From the NCBI RefSeq assembly GCF_963931295.1, contig NZ_OZ007001.1, forward strand, positions 1,801,137 to 1,865,136: DNA of 64,000 nucleotides. Reading direction: 5' to 3'. The position numbers and the translations under genes were made by a program. Shown piece after piece: positions 46,264-54,777 of the stretch (within the stretch, counting starts at the first letter, position 1; each line of letters begins with the position of its first letter). The notes beneath the pieces were generated by a model. It was not told the DNA's origin. It saw only the letters and a list, made by a program, of their open reading frames with translations, and made no database searches. The DNA comes from an uncultured Mailhella sp. GTDB lineage: Bacteria; Desulfobacterota; Desulfovibrionia; Desulfovibrionales; Desulfovibrionaceae.

Positions 46264-47562
46264 CTACTTTTCCGCGAGCACGCGGTCGATGATTTCGGCC
46301 TCGTAGCGGGTGTAGTGATTGATGTTGAAGATGGCGTCGAGTTCCTCGGGCGAGAGGTGCGCCTGAATTTCCGCGTCCGAACGGATGAGGTCCGGGAAGG
46401 ACTTGTGGGTTTCCCAGCTTTCCATGGCGCGCTTCTGCACGACTACGTAGGCCTGCTGACGGGGCATGTTCTTTTCAATGAGCGCGGTGAGCACGCGCTG
46501 GGAGAAGAACAGGCCGTAGCTGCCCCAGAGATTGCGTTCCACGTTTTCGGGCAGAATGCGCAGGCCTTCGAGCAGGCGGTTGAGGCGGTGCAGAACGTAG
46601 TCCATGAGAATGGTGGAGTCGGGAGTGATGATGCGCTCCACCGAGGAGTGACTGATGTCGCGCTCGTGCCACAGGGCCTGATTTTCCATGGAAGCGAGCG
46701 AGTTGGACCGGATGACGCGGGCCAGACCGCACATGTTTTCCGCGGAAATGGGATTGCGCTTGTGGGGCATGGCGGAGGAGCCCTTCTGGCCCTTGGCGAA
46801 GCCTTCTTCCACTTCATGCACTTCGGTGCGCTGGAGGTGGCGCAGTTCCACGCAGATGCGCTCCACGGTGCCCGCGGCGATGGCGAGCGCGGTGAAGTAG
46901 TGGGCGTAGCGGTCGCGCTGGACGATCTGGGTGGAGATGATGTCGGCTTTGAGTCCGAGAATTTCGCAGGCGCGGGCTTCCACGGCGGGAGTGATGACGG
47001 TGTAGGTGCCCATGGCGCCGGAGAGCTTGCCGGTGCGGATGTCTTCAATGGCGTCGGCAAAGCGCTTCTTGTCGCGCATGAATTCGGCATAGAATCCGGC
47101 GAACTTGAAGCCGTAGGTCACGGGTTCGCCGTGAACGCCGTGGGAGCGGCCCATGCAGATGAGGCCCTGATGCTTGCGGATGAAGGCGCGCAGCGTGTCG
47201 AGCACGAGGTCGAAGCCGTCCATGATGATCTTGCCGGCTTCCACCATCTGGAGGGCCATGGCGGTGTCCACGATGTCGGAAGAGGTGCAGCCCAGATGGA
47301 TGAAGCGCGCGGAGGGGCCGATCTTCTGTTCGAGATAGGTGAGGAAGGCGATGATGTCGTGGCGGGTCACGGACTCGATTTCAAGAATCTTGTCCACGTC
47401 GAAGTCCACGTCCTGCATGATGTTCTTCAGGTCTTCGTCGGGAATGACTCCCTGCTCGTTCCAGGCCCGGCACACGGCCTGTTCCACCTTGAACCAGTAG
47501 CGATAGCGGTTTTCCAGTGTCCAGAGTCCGGCCATCTCGGGCCGGGAGTAGCGTTCGATCAT
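46264..47562 (-). CDS. purB: adenylosuccinate lyase
   Basis: A 432-residue fumarase/aspartase-superfamily enzyme that acts twice in purine synthesis (SAICAR and adenylosuccinate cleavage). Signature loops are LGCTSSDIVDTA, GRSHGVHGEPVTYG and the catalytic-serine loop GSSAMPHKRNPISAEN. ATG 47562 follows GAGGTC at 5 nt and lies 8 bp after the fmdB stop. The 90-residue open extension upstream overlaps fmdB and is not real. Confidence 0.97.
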   Translation of the reverse strand: MIERYSRPEMAGLWTLENRYRYWFKVEQAVCRAWNEQGVIPDEDLKNIMQDVDFDVDKILEIESVTRHDIIAFLTYLEQKIGPSARFIHLGCTSSDIVDTAMALQMVEAGKIIMDGFDLVLDTLRAFIRKHQGLICMGRSHGVHGEPVTYGFKFAGFYAEFMRDKKRFADAIEDIRTGKLSGAMGTYTVITPAVEARACEILGLKADIISTQIVQRDRYAHYFTALAIAAGTVERICVELRHLQRTEVHEVEEGFAKGQKGSSAMPHKRNPISAENMCGLARVIRSNSLASMENQALWHERDISHSSVERIITPDSTILMDYVLHRLNRLLEGLRILPENVERNLWGSYGLFFSQRVLTALIEKNMPRQQAYVVVQKRAMESWETHKSFPDLIRSDAEIQAHLSPEELDAIFNINHYTRYEAEIIDRVLAEK

Positions 47563-47570
47563 GGCGACCT

Positions 47571-47888
47571 CTATTTCGTTCCGGCGGGCGATTCCGCGCT
47601 CTTGGCGGGCGCCGGGCTTTCGGTTTTGGGAGCGGCGCTTTTTTCTTCCGGCTTGCTGTCGGAAACGGAGGGCACGCCCTTGCTTTTGTCGAAAAGGTTG
47701 CTGGTCCCGTGCCCGTAGGAGGAGGCGAACCAGCCGCCGCCCTTGAGGATGAAGGAAGTATTGGAAATCACCCGATGGCAGGAGGTTCCGCAGTCGGGGC
47801 AGGGCTGGGTTTCGGCGTCGTCGCCGGAACGGAGCCACTCTTCAAAGGTTTTCTGACACTGAGGGCAGGCGTATTCGTAAATAGGCAT
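47571..47888 (-). CDS. FmdB-type zinc-ribbon protein
   Basis: A 105-residue protein. The N-terminal FmdB/CxxC_CxxC zinc ribbon (MPIYEYACPQCQKTFE, then PCPDCGTSCHRVISN) is followed by FILKGGGWFASSYG and a disordered Lys/Ala/Pro/Ser tail. FmdB-type proteins are small putative regulators, and many sulfate reducers carry one upstream of a housekeeping gene. Co-transcribed with purB (8-bp gap). Confidence 0.92.
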   Translation of the reverse strand: MPIYEYACPQCQKTFEEWLRSGDDAETQPCPDCGTSCHRVISNTSFILKGGGWFASSYGHGTSNLFDKSKGVPSVSDSKPEEKSAAPKTESPAPAKSAESPAGTK

Positions 47889-47922
47889 GGGAAAAGAAAA
47901 GGGTTGAGAGAAAAAACAGGAA

Positions 47923-47953
47923 CGGCGTGTCTGCAGAAAAGAGCCGACACGCC
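47923..47953 (-). terminator. terminator-like hairpin after the small basic gene
   Basis: A 9-bp stem, CGGCGTGTC/GACACGCCG, followed leftward by TTCCTGTTTTTTC; the T-run starts late, so strength is uncertain. Confidence 0.65.
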
Positions 47954-48001
47954 GGAAACTGGCTCTGCAACCGGAAGGCCGCAGGAATCCGCAGACCAGA
48001 A

Positions 48002-48112
48002 TTACTTCTTGGCAGCGGCCTTGGCTTCGTGGATGCGTTCCTTGATGCGCTGGGCACGACGATGACGACGGCGATCAAGTTCCTTGGCGCGTTCGATCTT
48101 TTTATGGGCCAT
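48002..48112 (-). CDS. 36-residue basic coiled protein
   Basis: A small ORF starting MAHKKIERAKELDRRRHRR and ending EAKAAAKK, with AAGGAG 7 nt before ATG 48112. It is almost entirely Lys, Arg, Glu, Ala and His in helical repeats, like a short ribosome- or nucleic-acid-associated protein. It has its own hairpin downstream. I do not recognise a family for certain; short basic proteins of this kind occur in sulfate reducers. Confidence 0.75.
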   Translation of the reverse strand: MAHKKIERAKELDRRRHRRAQRIKERIHEAKAAAKK

Positions 48113-48318
48113 GAGATTGCTCCTTAAAAGAAAATGTATCCAGAATGTATAAACTCTCCGAACGGCGCTGTCCAGTGAAAGAAGGGCGTCGGAGGCGCGC
48201 GGGCGGGCTTTTCCTGCGTTTTTTTCGGCGGGGCCCTGCGGATTCGCGGCTTGCCAGGCCGGGCCGCCGCGCGTATTCTCGCGCCCTGAAACGATTTTTA
48301 CGCATGAGGAGTCGCACG

Positions 48319-48726
48319 ATGGGCTGTGATGTCGTCACGGAAGGAACGCTGTCCGCGCTGCTGGGCATTCGGGTGGAAGGTTTTGACGCGGAAGGAAACG
48401 GCGAAGTTTCCATGCCGCTGGACTCCCGTCATCTCAACGTGATGGGAAACGCCCACGGCGGGGCCATATTCACGCTGGCCGACATGGCCTTTGCGGCCGG
48501 CTGCCGCGGCGCAGGCATTCTGTGCGTGAGCGCGCAGTGTTCCATTTCCTATCTTTTGCCGGGAACCTGCGGCCCGCTCCGGGCGAAGGCTTTGCCCGTG
48601 CGTCTGGGGCGCACGCTCGCGGTGTACGACATCATGGTGTACGACGGCGAAGGGCGCAACATCGCCAAGGCCGTCATGACCGGATACGTGCTGAAGAAGC
48701 TGGACTGCGGTGACGCCCATGACTGA
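48319..48726 (+). CDS. PaaI-type hotdog-fold thioesterase
   Basis: A 135-residue acyl-CoA thioesterase of the PaaI/YigI group. The hotdog signature is LNVMGNAHGGAIFTLADMAFAAG (catalytic Asn/His/Asp region), followed by CSISYLLPG and an RTLAVYDIMVYDGEGRNIAKAV strand pair. ATG 48319 has GAGGAG at 8 nt; the longer frame upstream is arginine-rich shadow. The stop overlaps the start of the next gene by 8 nt, so they are co-translated. Its CoA link fits the CoA-biosynthesis domain of the neighbour, though this may be coincidence. Confidence 0.9.
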   Translation: MGCDVVTEGTLSALLGIRVEGFDAEGNGEVSMPLDSRHLNVMGNAHGGAIFTLADMAFAAGCRGAGILCVSAQCSISYLLPGTCGPLRAKALPVRLGRTLAVYDIMVYDGEGRNIAKAVMTGYVLKKLDCGDAHD

Positions 48727-50386
48727 CGACACGCGGACGGAAGAGTTTTCCGGTGAGCTGGAATCCGCCGATGACGACGTCCTGCAGACGCCGTGCGACG
48801 GACAGAAGCGGCGCTTTGAGGTTCCTGCGGGTTCGAAGAAGATGCGCCTGGACGCCTTTCTCGGAACGGCGGCGGAGCTTTCCCGCAGCCGGGTGAAGAA
48901 GCTGGTGGAGCAGGGCGGCTGTCTTGTGGACGGCGCGCCCTGTGCGGATGCCGATTACAGGGTGCGTCCCGGTCAGATTGTGGAGCTCTCCATGCCCGGA
49001 GCGTCGGACGCGCTGGCGCCGGAAGAGGGGCCGCTCGACATCGTGTACAGCGATGCGGACATCGCCGTGGTCAACAAGCCCGCCGGGCTGACCATGCATC
49101 CGTGTCCGAGCTGCCCTTCGGGCACGCTGGTGCATCGGATGCTGTCGCGCTTTCCGCAGCTTGCGCTTCAGGAAGGGCCGCGGCCCGGCATCGTGCATCG
49201 TCTGGACAAGGACACCTCCGGCCTTGTGATCGTGGCGCTTTCGGAACGGGCCAGGCTGCGGCTCATCGAAGATTTTGCGCAGCGCCGCGTGCATAAGACC
49301 TATCTTGCGGTCACGCGCGGGGTGCCTCCGGCCGAAGGAACCAGCGATTTGCCCATCGGACGGCATCCTACGATAAAAACGCGCATGGCCGTGGTGCCCG
49401 AGGAGAAGGGCGGGCGCTGCGCGCTCACCAGGTGGAGCACGCTTTACGCGTCGCCTTCCGGCCGTTTTGCGCTGCTTGCCGTGCGCCTGTTCACCGGACG
49501 CACGCATCAGATACGCGTGCATCTTGCTCAGGCGGGCTTTCCGCTGTGGGGCGACGCCGTGTACGGCCCCAATGATAAGACTTCGCCCGCCGCGCGGCAG
49601 CTTCTTCACGCCTGGAAGCTGGAGTTTGCGCATCCGGTGAGCGGCGAGCCCATGAGCTTCACGTGCCCGCCGCCGGAAGATTTTCCCCGCGCCATGCTGG
49701 CGCTGGAGCGCTGCATGCGCCGGGTCATTCTCACGGGCATGCCGGGCTGCGGCAAGTCGGCCGTGCTCGAACGCATGGAGGCGCGCCGCATTCCCGTGTG
49801 GAGCGCGGACAAGGCCGTGGCCGCGCAGTATCAGCCCGGCGCGGACGGCTGGCGTCTCATGCGTCAGCGCTGGGGCGACGCTTTTTTCGACGACTCGGGC
49901 CGGGTGAACCGCGCGGCGCTCACCAGACTGCTTGCGGAAACGCCGGGCATGCGGCGCGAGCTTGAACGCATGATTCATCCGCTGGTGCGCGATTCCATGG
50001 AGACGTTTTTCCGGAAGTCGCAGGAGCGCGGGGAAGGCGTGGCCGTGGCGGAAGTGCCGCTCTGGTTTGAAACGGGGTGGACGTGCCCGGGCGCGGATAT
50101 TGCGGTCATCGTCTGCCCGGACGACGTGCGCCATGCGCGCCTTCGCGAGACGCGGAGCTGGAGCGACGTCAAAATCGCCGCCGTGGAGAGCTGGCAGTGG
50201 AAGCAGGAGGACAAGATTGCGGCGGCTGATCTTCTGATCCGCAACGACGGCACGCTGGATGACCTCGACCGGGAAGTCGGCGCGTTTCTTGACGCGCTCG
50301 CCGCAAGGCAGAAGAGCGGGGAAGCCGTACTTGAGGAAAGGTGGCGCAAGCTGTGGAGCGGTGAAGAAGGGCAGACGCGGGACTGA
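48719..50386 (+). CDS. fused RluD-type pseudouridine synthase and dephospho-CoA kinase
   Basis: A 555-residue fusion. Residues about 35-95 are an S4 RNA-binding domain (MRLDAFLGTAAELSRSRVKKLV). Residues about 105-330 are an RluA-family catalytic domain with the aspartate motif HRLDKDTSGLVIVAL and LFTGRTHQIRVHLA, which modifies uridines in 23S rRNA. Residues about 338-540 are dephospho-CoA kinase: P-loop GMPGCGKSAVLERME, SADKAV, MIHPLVRD and EVPLWFETG, the last step of CoA synthesis. No separate coaE or rluD is seen in the window. ATG 48719 overlaps the thioesterase; a GTG at 48710 is possible. Confidence 0.92.
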   Translation: MTDDTRTEEFSGELESADDDVLQTPCDGQKRRFEVPAGSKKMRLDAFLGTAAELSRSRVKKLVEQGGCLVDGAPCADADYRVRPGQIVELSMPGASDALAPEEGPLDIVYSDADIAVVNKPAGLTMHPCPSCPSGTLVHRMLSRFPQLALQEGPRPGIVHRLDKDTSGLVIVALSERARLRLIEDFAQRRVHKTYLAVTRGVPPAEGTSDLPIGRHPTIKTRMAVVPEEKGGRCALTRWSTLYASPSGRFALLAVRLFTGRTHQIRVHLAQAGFPLWGDAVYGPNDKTSPAARQLLHAWKLEFAHPVSGEPMSFTCPPPEDFPRAMLALERCMRRVILTGMPGCGKSAVLERMEARRIPVWSADKAVAAQYQPGADGWRLMRQRWGDAFFDDSGRVNRAALTRLLAETPGMRRELERMIHPLVRDSMETFFRKSQERGEGVAVAEVPLWFETGWTCPGADIAVIVCPDDVRHARLRETRSWSDVKIAAVESWQWKQEDKIAAADLLIRNDGTLDDLDREVGAFLDALAARQKSGEAVLEERWRKLWSGEEGQTRD

Positions 50387-50868
50387 CGGCGGACTTTCTG
50401 CGGCGTTCGCGGGGCAATCCCCGCCGCAGTTCATGGCCGGGCCGCACGCGCCCAGCCTGCCGCATCTGCGCGGAATGCGTGCAGTGCCGGCAGCTCGCGG
50501 CGTTCGTACTGCCGCGCGTCTGAAAAGCGCGCTGCCGCACAGGCTCTTTGTCGGCCTTTGCGGCGTGCTCTGCCGTGCGCCGCGTTGCTCCCTTTGGCAG
50601 AAAGAGAGCCGTTTTCGTGGAGACGGATTTGTAAGTCTTGCGCGATGTTGAATACAAAAAAATCTTAATGATGTATCGGCAATACATTAATGCATTGTTG
50701 CCGAAACATGCCGACAACCGATAGTGTCTGTTATCTTGGGCACTTTCTGCATTATTTGCGTTCGGCTCCTGTTTTCGCCGCACAGAGCCGGACTAATGTC
50801 CTGTTTGCGCCTGTCTGAATACTGACGTTCCTTTTTTGTTCTTATATTTCAGCATTATGCCGTGAATG
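50387..50868. other. gene-free stretch upstream of the ATP-grasp operon
   Basis: About 480 bp without a gene: GC-rich to 50640, then AT-rich. The AT-rich part holds two neighbouring dyads, TGTAT-CGGCA-ATACA (50672-50686) and TGTT-GCCGA-AACA (50696-50708), 23 bp centre to centre and both containing a CGGCA/GCCGA core. They lie about 230 bp upstream of the -24/-12 promoter, so they are candidate activator sites. Confidence 0.5.
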
Positions 50869-50876
50869 TAAAAAAG

Positions 50877-50900
50877 AAGCCCCGGGAGGGCTTTTTTTTT
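50877..50900 (+). terminator. insulating terminator before the sigma-54 promoter
   Basis: A 6-bp stem, AAGCCC/GGGCTT, with a 5-nt loop and a seven- to nine-T run; A-rich on the other side, so possibly bidirectional. It would block readthrough into the operon. Confidence 0.72.
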
Positions 50901-50908
50901 GGACAACC

Positions 50909-50924
50909 TGGTACATTTTTTGCA
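50909..50924 (+). promoter_or_regulatory. sigma-54-type promoter of the ATP-grasp operon
   Basis: TGGTACATTTTTTGCA matches TGGYAY-N5-TTGCA, with GG (50910-50911) and GC (50922-50923) at the required 10-nt spacing. The predicted start is near 50935, 26 bp before the ATG. No activator gene is adjacent. Confidence 0.75.
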
Positions 50925-50960
50925 TTATTAAAGTCGGAACATATCAAGCAGGAGTCCGAC

Positions 50961-52304
50961 ATGTATTCACTCGTAGAAAGCCGTGAAGCTGTGAACAACT
51001 GGTTGGAACGCTACGGCGTGCGCTTTGGAATCTATAAAAACGGGAAGTTCAAAGAACAGCTCTTCCCCTTTGATCCCATTCCCCGCGTCATTGAGCCCGA
51101 AGAATGGGCCTATCTTGAAAAGGGACTTGCGCAGCGCGTCAGAGCTCTCAATCTGTTTCTTGCCGACGTTTACGGCGAAAAGAACATCATTAAAAATAAC
51201 ATTGTGCCCAAATCCTTCGTCTATGCCTCCAAAGGCTATCTTCCTCAGTGCGAGGGCATTCGTCCGCCGCACGGCGTGTTCGCCCACATAGCCGGCATAG
51301 ATCTGGTGCAGGCCAGGGACGGAAGCTGGTTCGTTCTGGAAGACAATCTCCGCATTCCTTCCGGCGCGTCCTATCCGCTCATCGCCCGCTCCATCTCCCG
51401 CAAGGTGAGCCCGGAAACGTTTGCCGCCAACCATATCGAAGACAACCGCGACTATCCGCAGCTTCTGAAGCACACCATGGACGACATGAACGTCAACGGC
51501 GGACTGAACGTGGTCTTCACGCCCGGGCGCTACAATTCCGCGTTTTTTGAACATTCCTATCTCGCGGAACGCACGGGAGCCGTGCTGGCGTTTCCCGGCG
51601 ATCTTCTTGTGGAAGACAACCATGTGTACTATCAGGGCATTTTCCACGAAAAAACGCTGGTGGGAGCCATCTACCGTCGCGTGTCCGACGAGTATCTCGA
51701 TCCCATGGCCTTTGAGCCGGATTCCCTCCTCGGCGTGCCGAACCTCATGCAGGCCTACGCCGCGGGCAACGTGGCCGTGCTGAACTGTCCCGGCAACGGC
51801 GTGGCCGACGACAAGGGGCTTTACTACTTCGTGCCCCGCATGGTGGAATACTATCTCGGCGAAAAGGCCATACTGCAGAATGCGCCCACCTATCTCCCCT
51901 ATTACGAGGAAGACAGAGATTACGTGCTCGCCAACGCGGAAAGGCTGGTCATCAAGGACGTGAGCGAGGCCGGCGGCTACGGCGTGGTGTTCGGGCGCGA
52001 CCTGGAACACGACCGCCTGGAAAAGCTGAAGGATCTCATTCGTTCCGAACCCCGCCGCTGGATTGCGCAGGAAGTCATCAATTTCAAGGATCTGGAAACC
52101 ATGGAAGATCACGGCGTGGTCTATCGCAAGGCCGATCTGCGCGCCTTTGTGCTCTCTTCCTCCGACGGCGAGGTGGTCTGGAAAAGCGGACTCACCCGTT
52201 TTGCCCGTCAGGCCGATTCCTTCGTGGTCAACTCCAGTCAGGGAGGCGGCTTCAAGGACACCTGGGTCATGCGCGATCATCAGTCGCATCTGAAATCCTT
52301 GTAG
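50961..52304 (+). CDS. circularly permuted ATP-grasp type 2 protein
   Basis: A 447-residue protein of the CP-ATP-grasp family (DUF404/DUF407). Diagnostic segments are RVRALNLFLADVYGEKNIIKNN, GIDLVQARDGSWFVLEDNLRIPSGASY, VAVLNCPGNGVADDKGLYYFVP, LVIKDVSEAGGYGVVFG and WIAQEVINFKDLETM. ATP-grasp enzymes join a carboxylate to an amine using ATP, so peptide- or amide-bond formation is expected. ATG 50961 has AGGAG 8 nt upstream. Its neighbours (alpha-E, transglutaminase-like) are the usual partners; the paired M14-like genes are less usual. The true substrate is unknown. Confidence 0.9.
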   Translation: MYSLVESREAVNNWLERYGVRFGIYKNGKFKEQLFPFDPIPRVIEPEEWAYLEKGLAQRVRALNLFLADVYGEKNIIKNNIVPKSFVYASKGYLPQCEGIRPPHGVFAHIAGIDLVQARDGSWFVLEDNLRIPSGASYPLIARSISRKVSPETFAANHIEDNRDYPQLLKHTMDDMNVNGGLNVVFTPGRYNSAFFEHSYLAERTGAVLAFPGDLLVEDNHVYYQGIFHEKTLVGAIYRRVSDEYLDPMAFEPDSLLGVPNLMQAYAAGNVAVLNCPGNGVADDKGLYYFVPRMVEYYLGEKAILQNAPTYLPYYEEDRDYVLANAERLVIKDVSEAGGYGVVFGRDLEHDRLEKLKDLIRSEPRRWIAQEVINFKDLETMEDHGVVYRKADLRAFVLSSSDGEVVWKSGLTRFARQADSFVVNSSQGGGFKDTWVMRDHQSHLKSL

Positions 52305-52337
52305 AATCTTCCACCGTTATCGAAAAAAGGACGCGTC

Positions 52338-53018
52338 ATGTCTTCCATATCTCCCGCCAAGGCCAATCATCTTTTCTGGCTGGGGCGCTACGCCGAGCGT
52401 CTCTTCGCCCAGCTTCATTTCCTGCGCCGGTACTACGATCTGTGCCTGGATGAAGGCCGGGAAGACGCTCTTCAGATCTACTGCCGCAAGCTTTCTCTGA
52501 CCAACTGCCCTGCCGACAGGGAAAGTTTTCTGTATCAGCACCTTTTCGAGAATACGCCGGGCTCTCTGCTGTACTGCCTGGAATGCCTGAACGACAACAG
52601 CATCGTGCTGCGCGAGGAACTTACCACGGCCTCCATCAGCTATGTGAACCTCTGCATGGCCACGATCAATCATTGCCGCCACAAGCAGGACATCAACATC
52701 GTTCGGCTTCAGCCCCTCACCGACTATATTCTCGCCTTCTGGGGCTCGGTGTTCCAGCACGTGACCAATATTGCCACGCTGGACATGCTTTTTATCGGCA
52801 AGCATGTGGAATACATTGATATGTATTCAAGGTTCGACTACCCGTTCAGCCGCGTGGCCGCGGAGTGGGAAAGTCTGGATCATCGTCTCGGGCACATTGA
52901 AGACATGGTGGACGGGCGTTGCAGAAACAGGCTCAGGGAGATATTCTCCGACGGGCGCGACTACGGGAAGAAACTTCCCGACGTGCTTGGTTCGTTGAAC
53001 TCCCTGGTCCTGGTATGA
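52338..53018 (+). CDS. alpha-E domain protein (DUF403)
   Basis: A 226-residue, mostly helical protein. It begins with the alpha-E signature AKANHLFWLGRYAERLFAQLHFLRRYYD and has NNSIVLREELTTASISYVN and MDMYSRFDYPFSR-type segments. Alpha-E proteins accompany circularly permuted ATP-grasp enzymes, sometimes fused to them, and are thought to be a helper or substrate-holding subunit. Its stop overlaps the next start (ATGA). Confidence 0.9.
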   Translation: MSSISPAKANHLFWLGRYAERLFAQLHFLRRYYDLCLDEGREDALQIYCRKLSLTNCPADRESFLYQHLFENTPGSLLYCLECLNDNSIVLREELTTASISYVNLCMATINHCRHKQDINIVRLQPLTDYILAFWGSVFQHVTNIATLDMLFIGKHVEYIDMYSRFDYPFSRVAAEWESLDHRLGHIEDMVDGRCRNRLREIFSDGRDYGKKLPDVLGSLNSLVLV

Positions 53019-53842
53019 AGCAGTTTTTTTACCGTTACGAAAGTCATATTCATTTTTCCTCGCCGGTTTCCGCCCATTCCTGGCTTTTGCGGTGCGTGCC
53101 GAAGTCGGAGCCTTTCCAGCAGGTGGAACGGGCTCTGCTGCGCGCAAGCGTCGCGCAGGACGATGAGAACGAATTTGTACTGCCCGTCAGCGACGGGCTC
53201 GACGCCTTCGGCAACGCCGTGCAGACGGGGTACGTTGCCGGGGCGCATGTTCGATTCAGCATCGTGTCCGAGGGCGTGGTGCGTCAGACGCCGTACCGCA
53301 TTTGCGGCACGGCGCACGGCATGTTTCTGGCGCATACCGCGCTGACCCTTCCCGACGAGGACATGAAGCGCTTTGCCGCGCAGGTGGGCAAAGGGGACTT
53401 CGCAGTTGCGGACGCTTCGGAAGAGATCGGCGGGCCCGCGTTTGCGAAGGCGCTTTCGCTGTGCGGGGCGGTGCATGCACGCATGAGCTATGTTCCCGGC
53501 GTGACCACGGTGAACACCACCGCGGCGCAGGCCTTTGCGCTGGGGCAGGGCGTCTGTCAGGATTACGCCCACGTGCTTCTTGCCCTGCTGCGTCTGTGCG
53601 GCATTCCGGCGCGGTACGCCTGCGGCTACCTTGTCGGCGAGGGAGCCAGTCACGCCTGGGTGGAGTTTTTCGATCAGGGAGTGTGGAGAGGGCTCGACCC
53701 CACCAACAACCGTTTGCTCCGTTATGGCTGCATCAAGGTGGCGCACGGCCGAGACAGCGCCGACTGTTCCGTGAACAGGGGCGTGTTCAGCGGCCCGGCC
53801 GCGCAGCGGAACACCCTAGACATCAAAGTGGAACAAGCATGA
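53015..53842 (+). CDS. transglutaminase-like cysteine protease/amidase
   Basis: A 275-residue cytoplasmic protein. An N-terminal beta domain with Bact_transglu_N character (FFYRYESHIHFSSPVSAHSWLLRC) is followed by the transglutaminase-like core. The Cys is in QAFALGQGVCQDYAHVLLALLR, the His in GEGASHAWVEFF and the Asp in GLDPTNN, a complete Cys-His-Asp triad. Such proteins hydrolyse or transfer amide bonds. ATGA overlaps on both sides (53015-53018 and 53839-53842) show strict co-translation with alpha-E and the M14-like gene. Confidence 0.9.
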   Translation: MKQFFYRYESHIHFSSPVSAHSWLLRCVPKSEPFQQVERALLRASVAQDDENEFVLPVSDGLDAFGNAVQTGYVAGAHVRFSIVSEGVVRQTPYRICGTAHGMFLAHTALTLPDEDMKRFAAQVGKGDFAVADASEEIGGPAFAKALSLCGAVHARMSYVPGVTTVNTTAAQAFALGQGVCQDYAHVLLALLRLCGIPARYACGYLVGEGASHAWVEFFDQGVWRGLDPTNNRLLRYGCIKVAHGRDSADCSVNRGVFSGPAAQRNTLDIKVEQA

Positions 53843-54777
53843 TAAAAACCGTCATATCCACGGAGCTGCCCGTGGACGAGCATCTGCTCATCCGCAAGAA
53901 CAGCATTGTTTCCGGCTCCGGCAAAAAACGCATCTGCATCGTCACCGGCACGCACGGCGACGAACTGGAAGGGCAGTACATCTGCTATCGCATCGGCAGC
54001 ATTCTGCAGGAACATCCCGAATGCCTGGACGGCACGGTGGAAATCTATCCTGCGCTCAATCCGCTGGGAATAGACTCCATCACGCGCGGCATTCCCAACT
54101 TCGATCTGGACATGAACCGCATTTTCCCCGGCGATCCCAGGGGCAGCATGGCGGAAAATACGGCCTACAACATCATTGAGGATCTGAAGGGCGCGGATCT
54201 CGTGCTGGACATTCATTCCAGCAACATTTTCCTGTACGAGGTGCCGCAGGTCCGCATCAATCAGCTGACCGCGGAGCGGCTGGTGCCGCTGGCCAAGCAT
54301 CTGAATCTGGATTTTCTGTGGGTGCATGAGGCCGCCACCGTGCTGGAAGCCACGCTGGCCTATTCCCTCAACGCCCTGAACACGCCCACGCTGGTGGTGG
54401 AAATGGGCGTGGGCATGCGCATTACCAAGAGCTACGGCGATCAGCTCGTGGGCGGCATTCTGAACCTGATGCGTCATCTCGGCGTCTGGAAGGGCGAGGT
54501 GCCTGAGCCTGCGCCCGGACACAAGACCATACTTTCCACCGGCGGCACCGTGGAATTCATCAACGCGTCCGCGTCGGGCGTGTTCATTCCGCTCATCCGT
54601 CAGTCCAATCAGGTCGAGGCCGGGCAGTCCATTGGGCGCATCGTCGATCCGCTGCGCGGCGTGGTGCTCCAGGAAGTGGCCGTGGAAAAACCGGGATTCG
54701 TCTTCACCATCCGGGCATACCCCGTCGTGTACGAAGGGTCGCTGCTCGCGCGCGTGTACAGGGAGGACAACGCATGA
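53839..54777 (+). CDS. succinylglutamate desuccinylase/aspartoacylase-like zinc hydrolase (M14 fold), catalytically intact
   Basis: A 312-residue AstE/AspA-family hydrolase. The zinc ligands are TGTHGDELEG (His39, Glu42) and DIHSSNIF (His126), the catalytic glutamate is in LVVEMGVG (Glu188), and NPLGIDSITRG and DLDMNRIFPG are the conserved substrate loops. The C-terminal beta domain (about 240-312, ending YPVVYEGSLLARVYR) is the lipoyl-like capping domain of the family. It cleaves an N-acyl or C-terminal amide bond of a small substrate. It is paired with a degenerate paralogue. Confidence 0.9.
   Translation: MIKTVISTELPVDEHLLIRKNSIVSGSGKKRICIVTGTHGDELEGQYICYRIGSILQEHPECLDGTVEIYPALNPLGIDSITRGIPNFDLDMNRIFPGDPRGSMAENTAYNIIEDLKGADLVLDIHSSNIFLYEVPQVRINQLTAERLVPLAKHLNLDFLWVHEAATVLEATLAYSLNALNTPTLVVEMGVGMRITKSYGDQLVGGILNLMRHLGVWKGEVPEPAPGHKTILSTGGTVEFINASASGVFIPLIRQSNQVEAGQSIGRIVDPLRGVVLQEVAVEKPGFVFTIRAYPVVYEGSLLARVYREDNA

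Noticed and set aside
53302..53838. N-terminal extension of the first M14-like protein
   Set aside because: The extension is antisense-like arginine-rich sequence inside the transglutaminase gene; ATG 53839 with its ATGA overlap is the real start.
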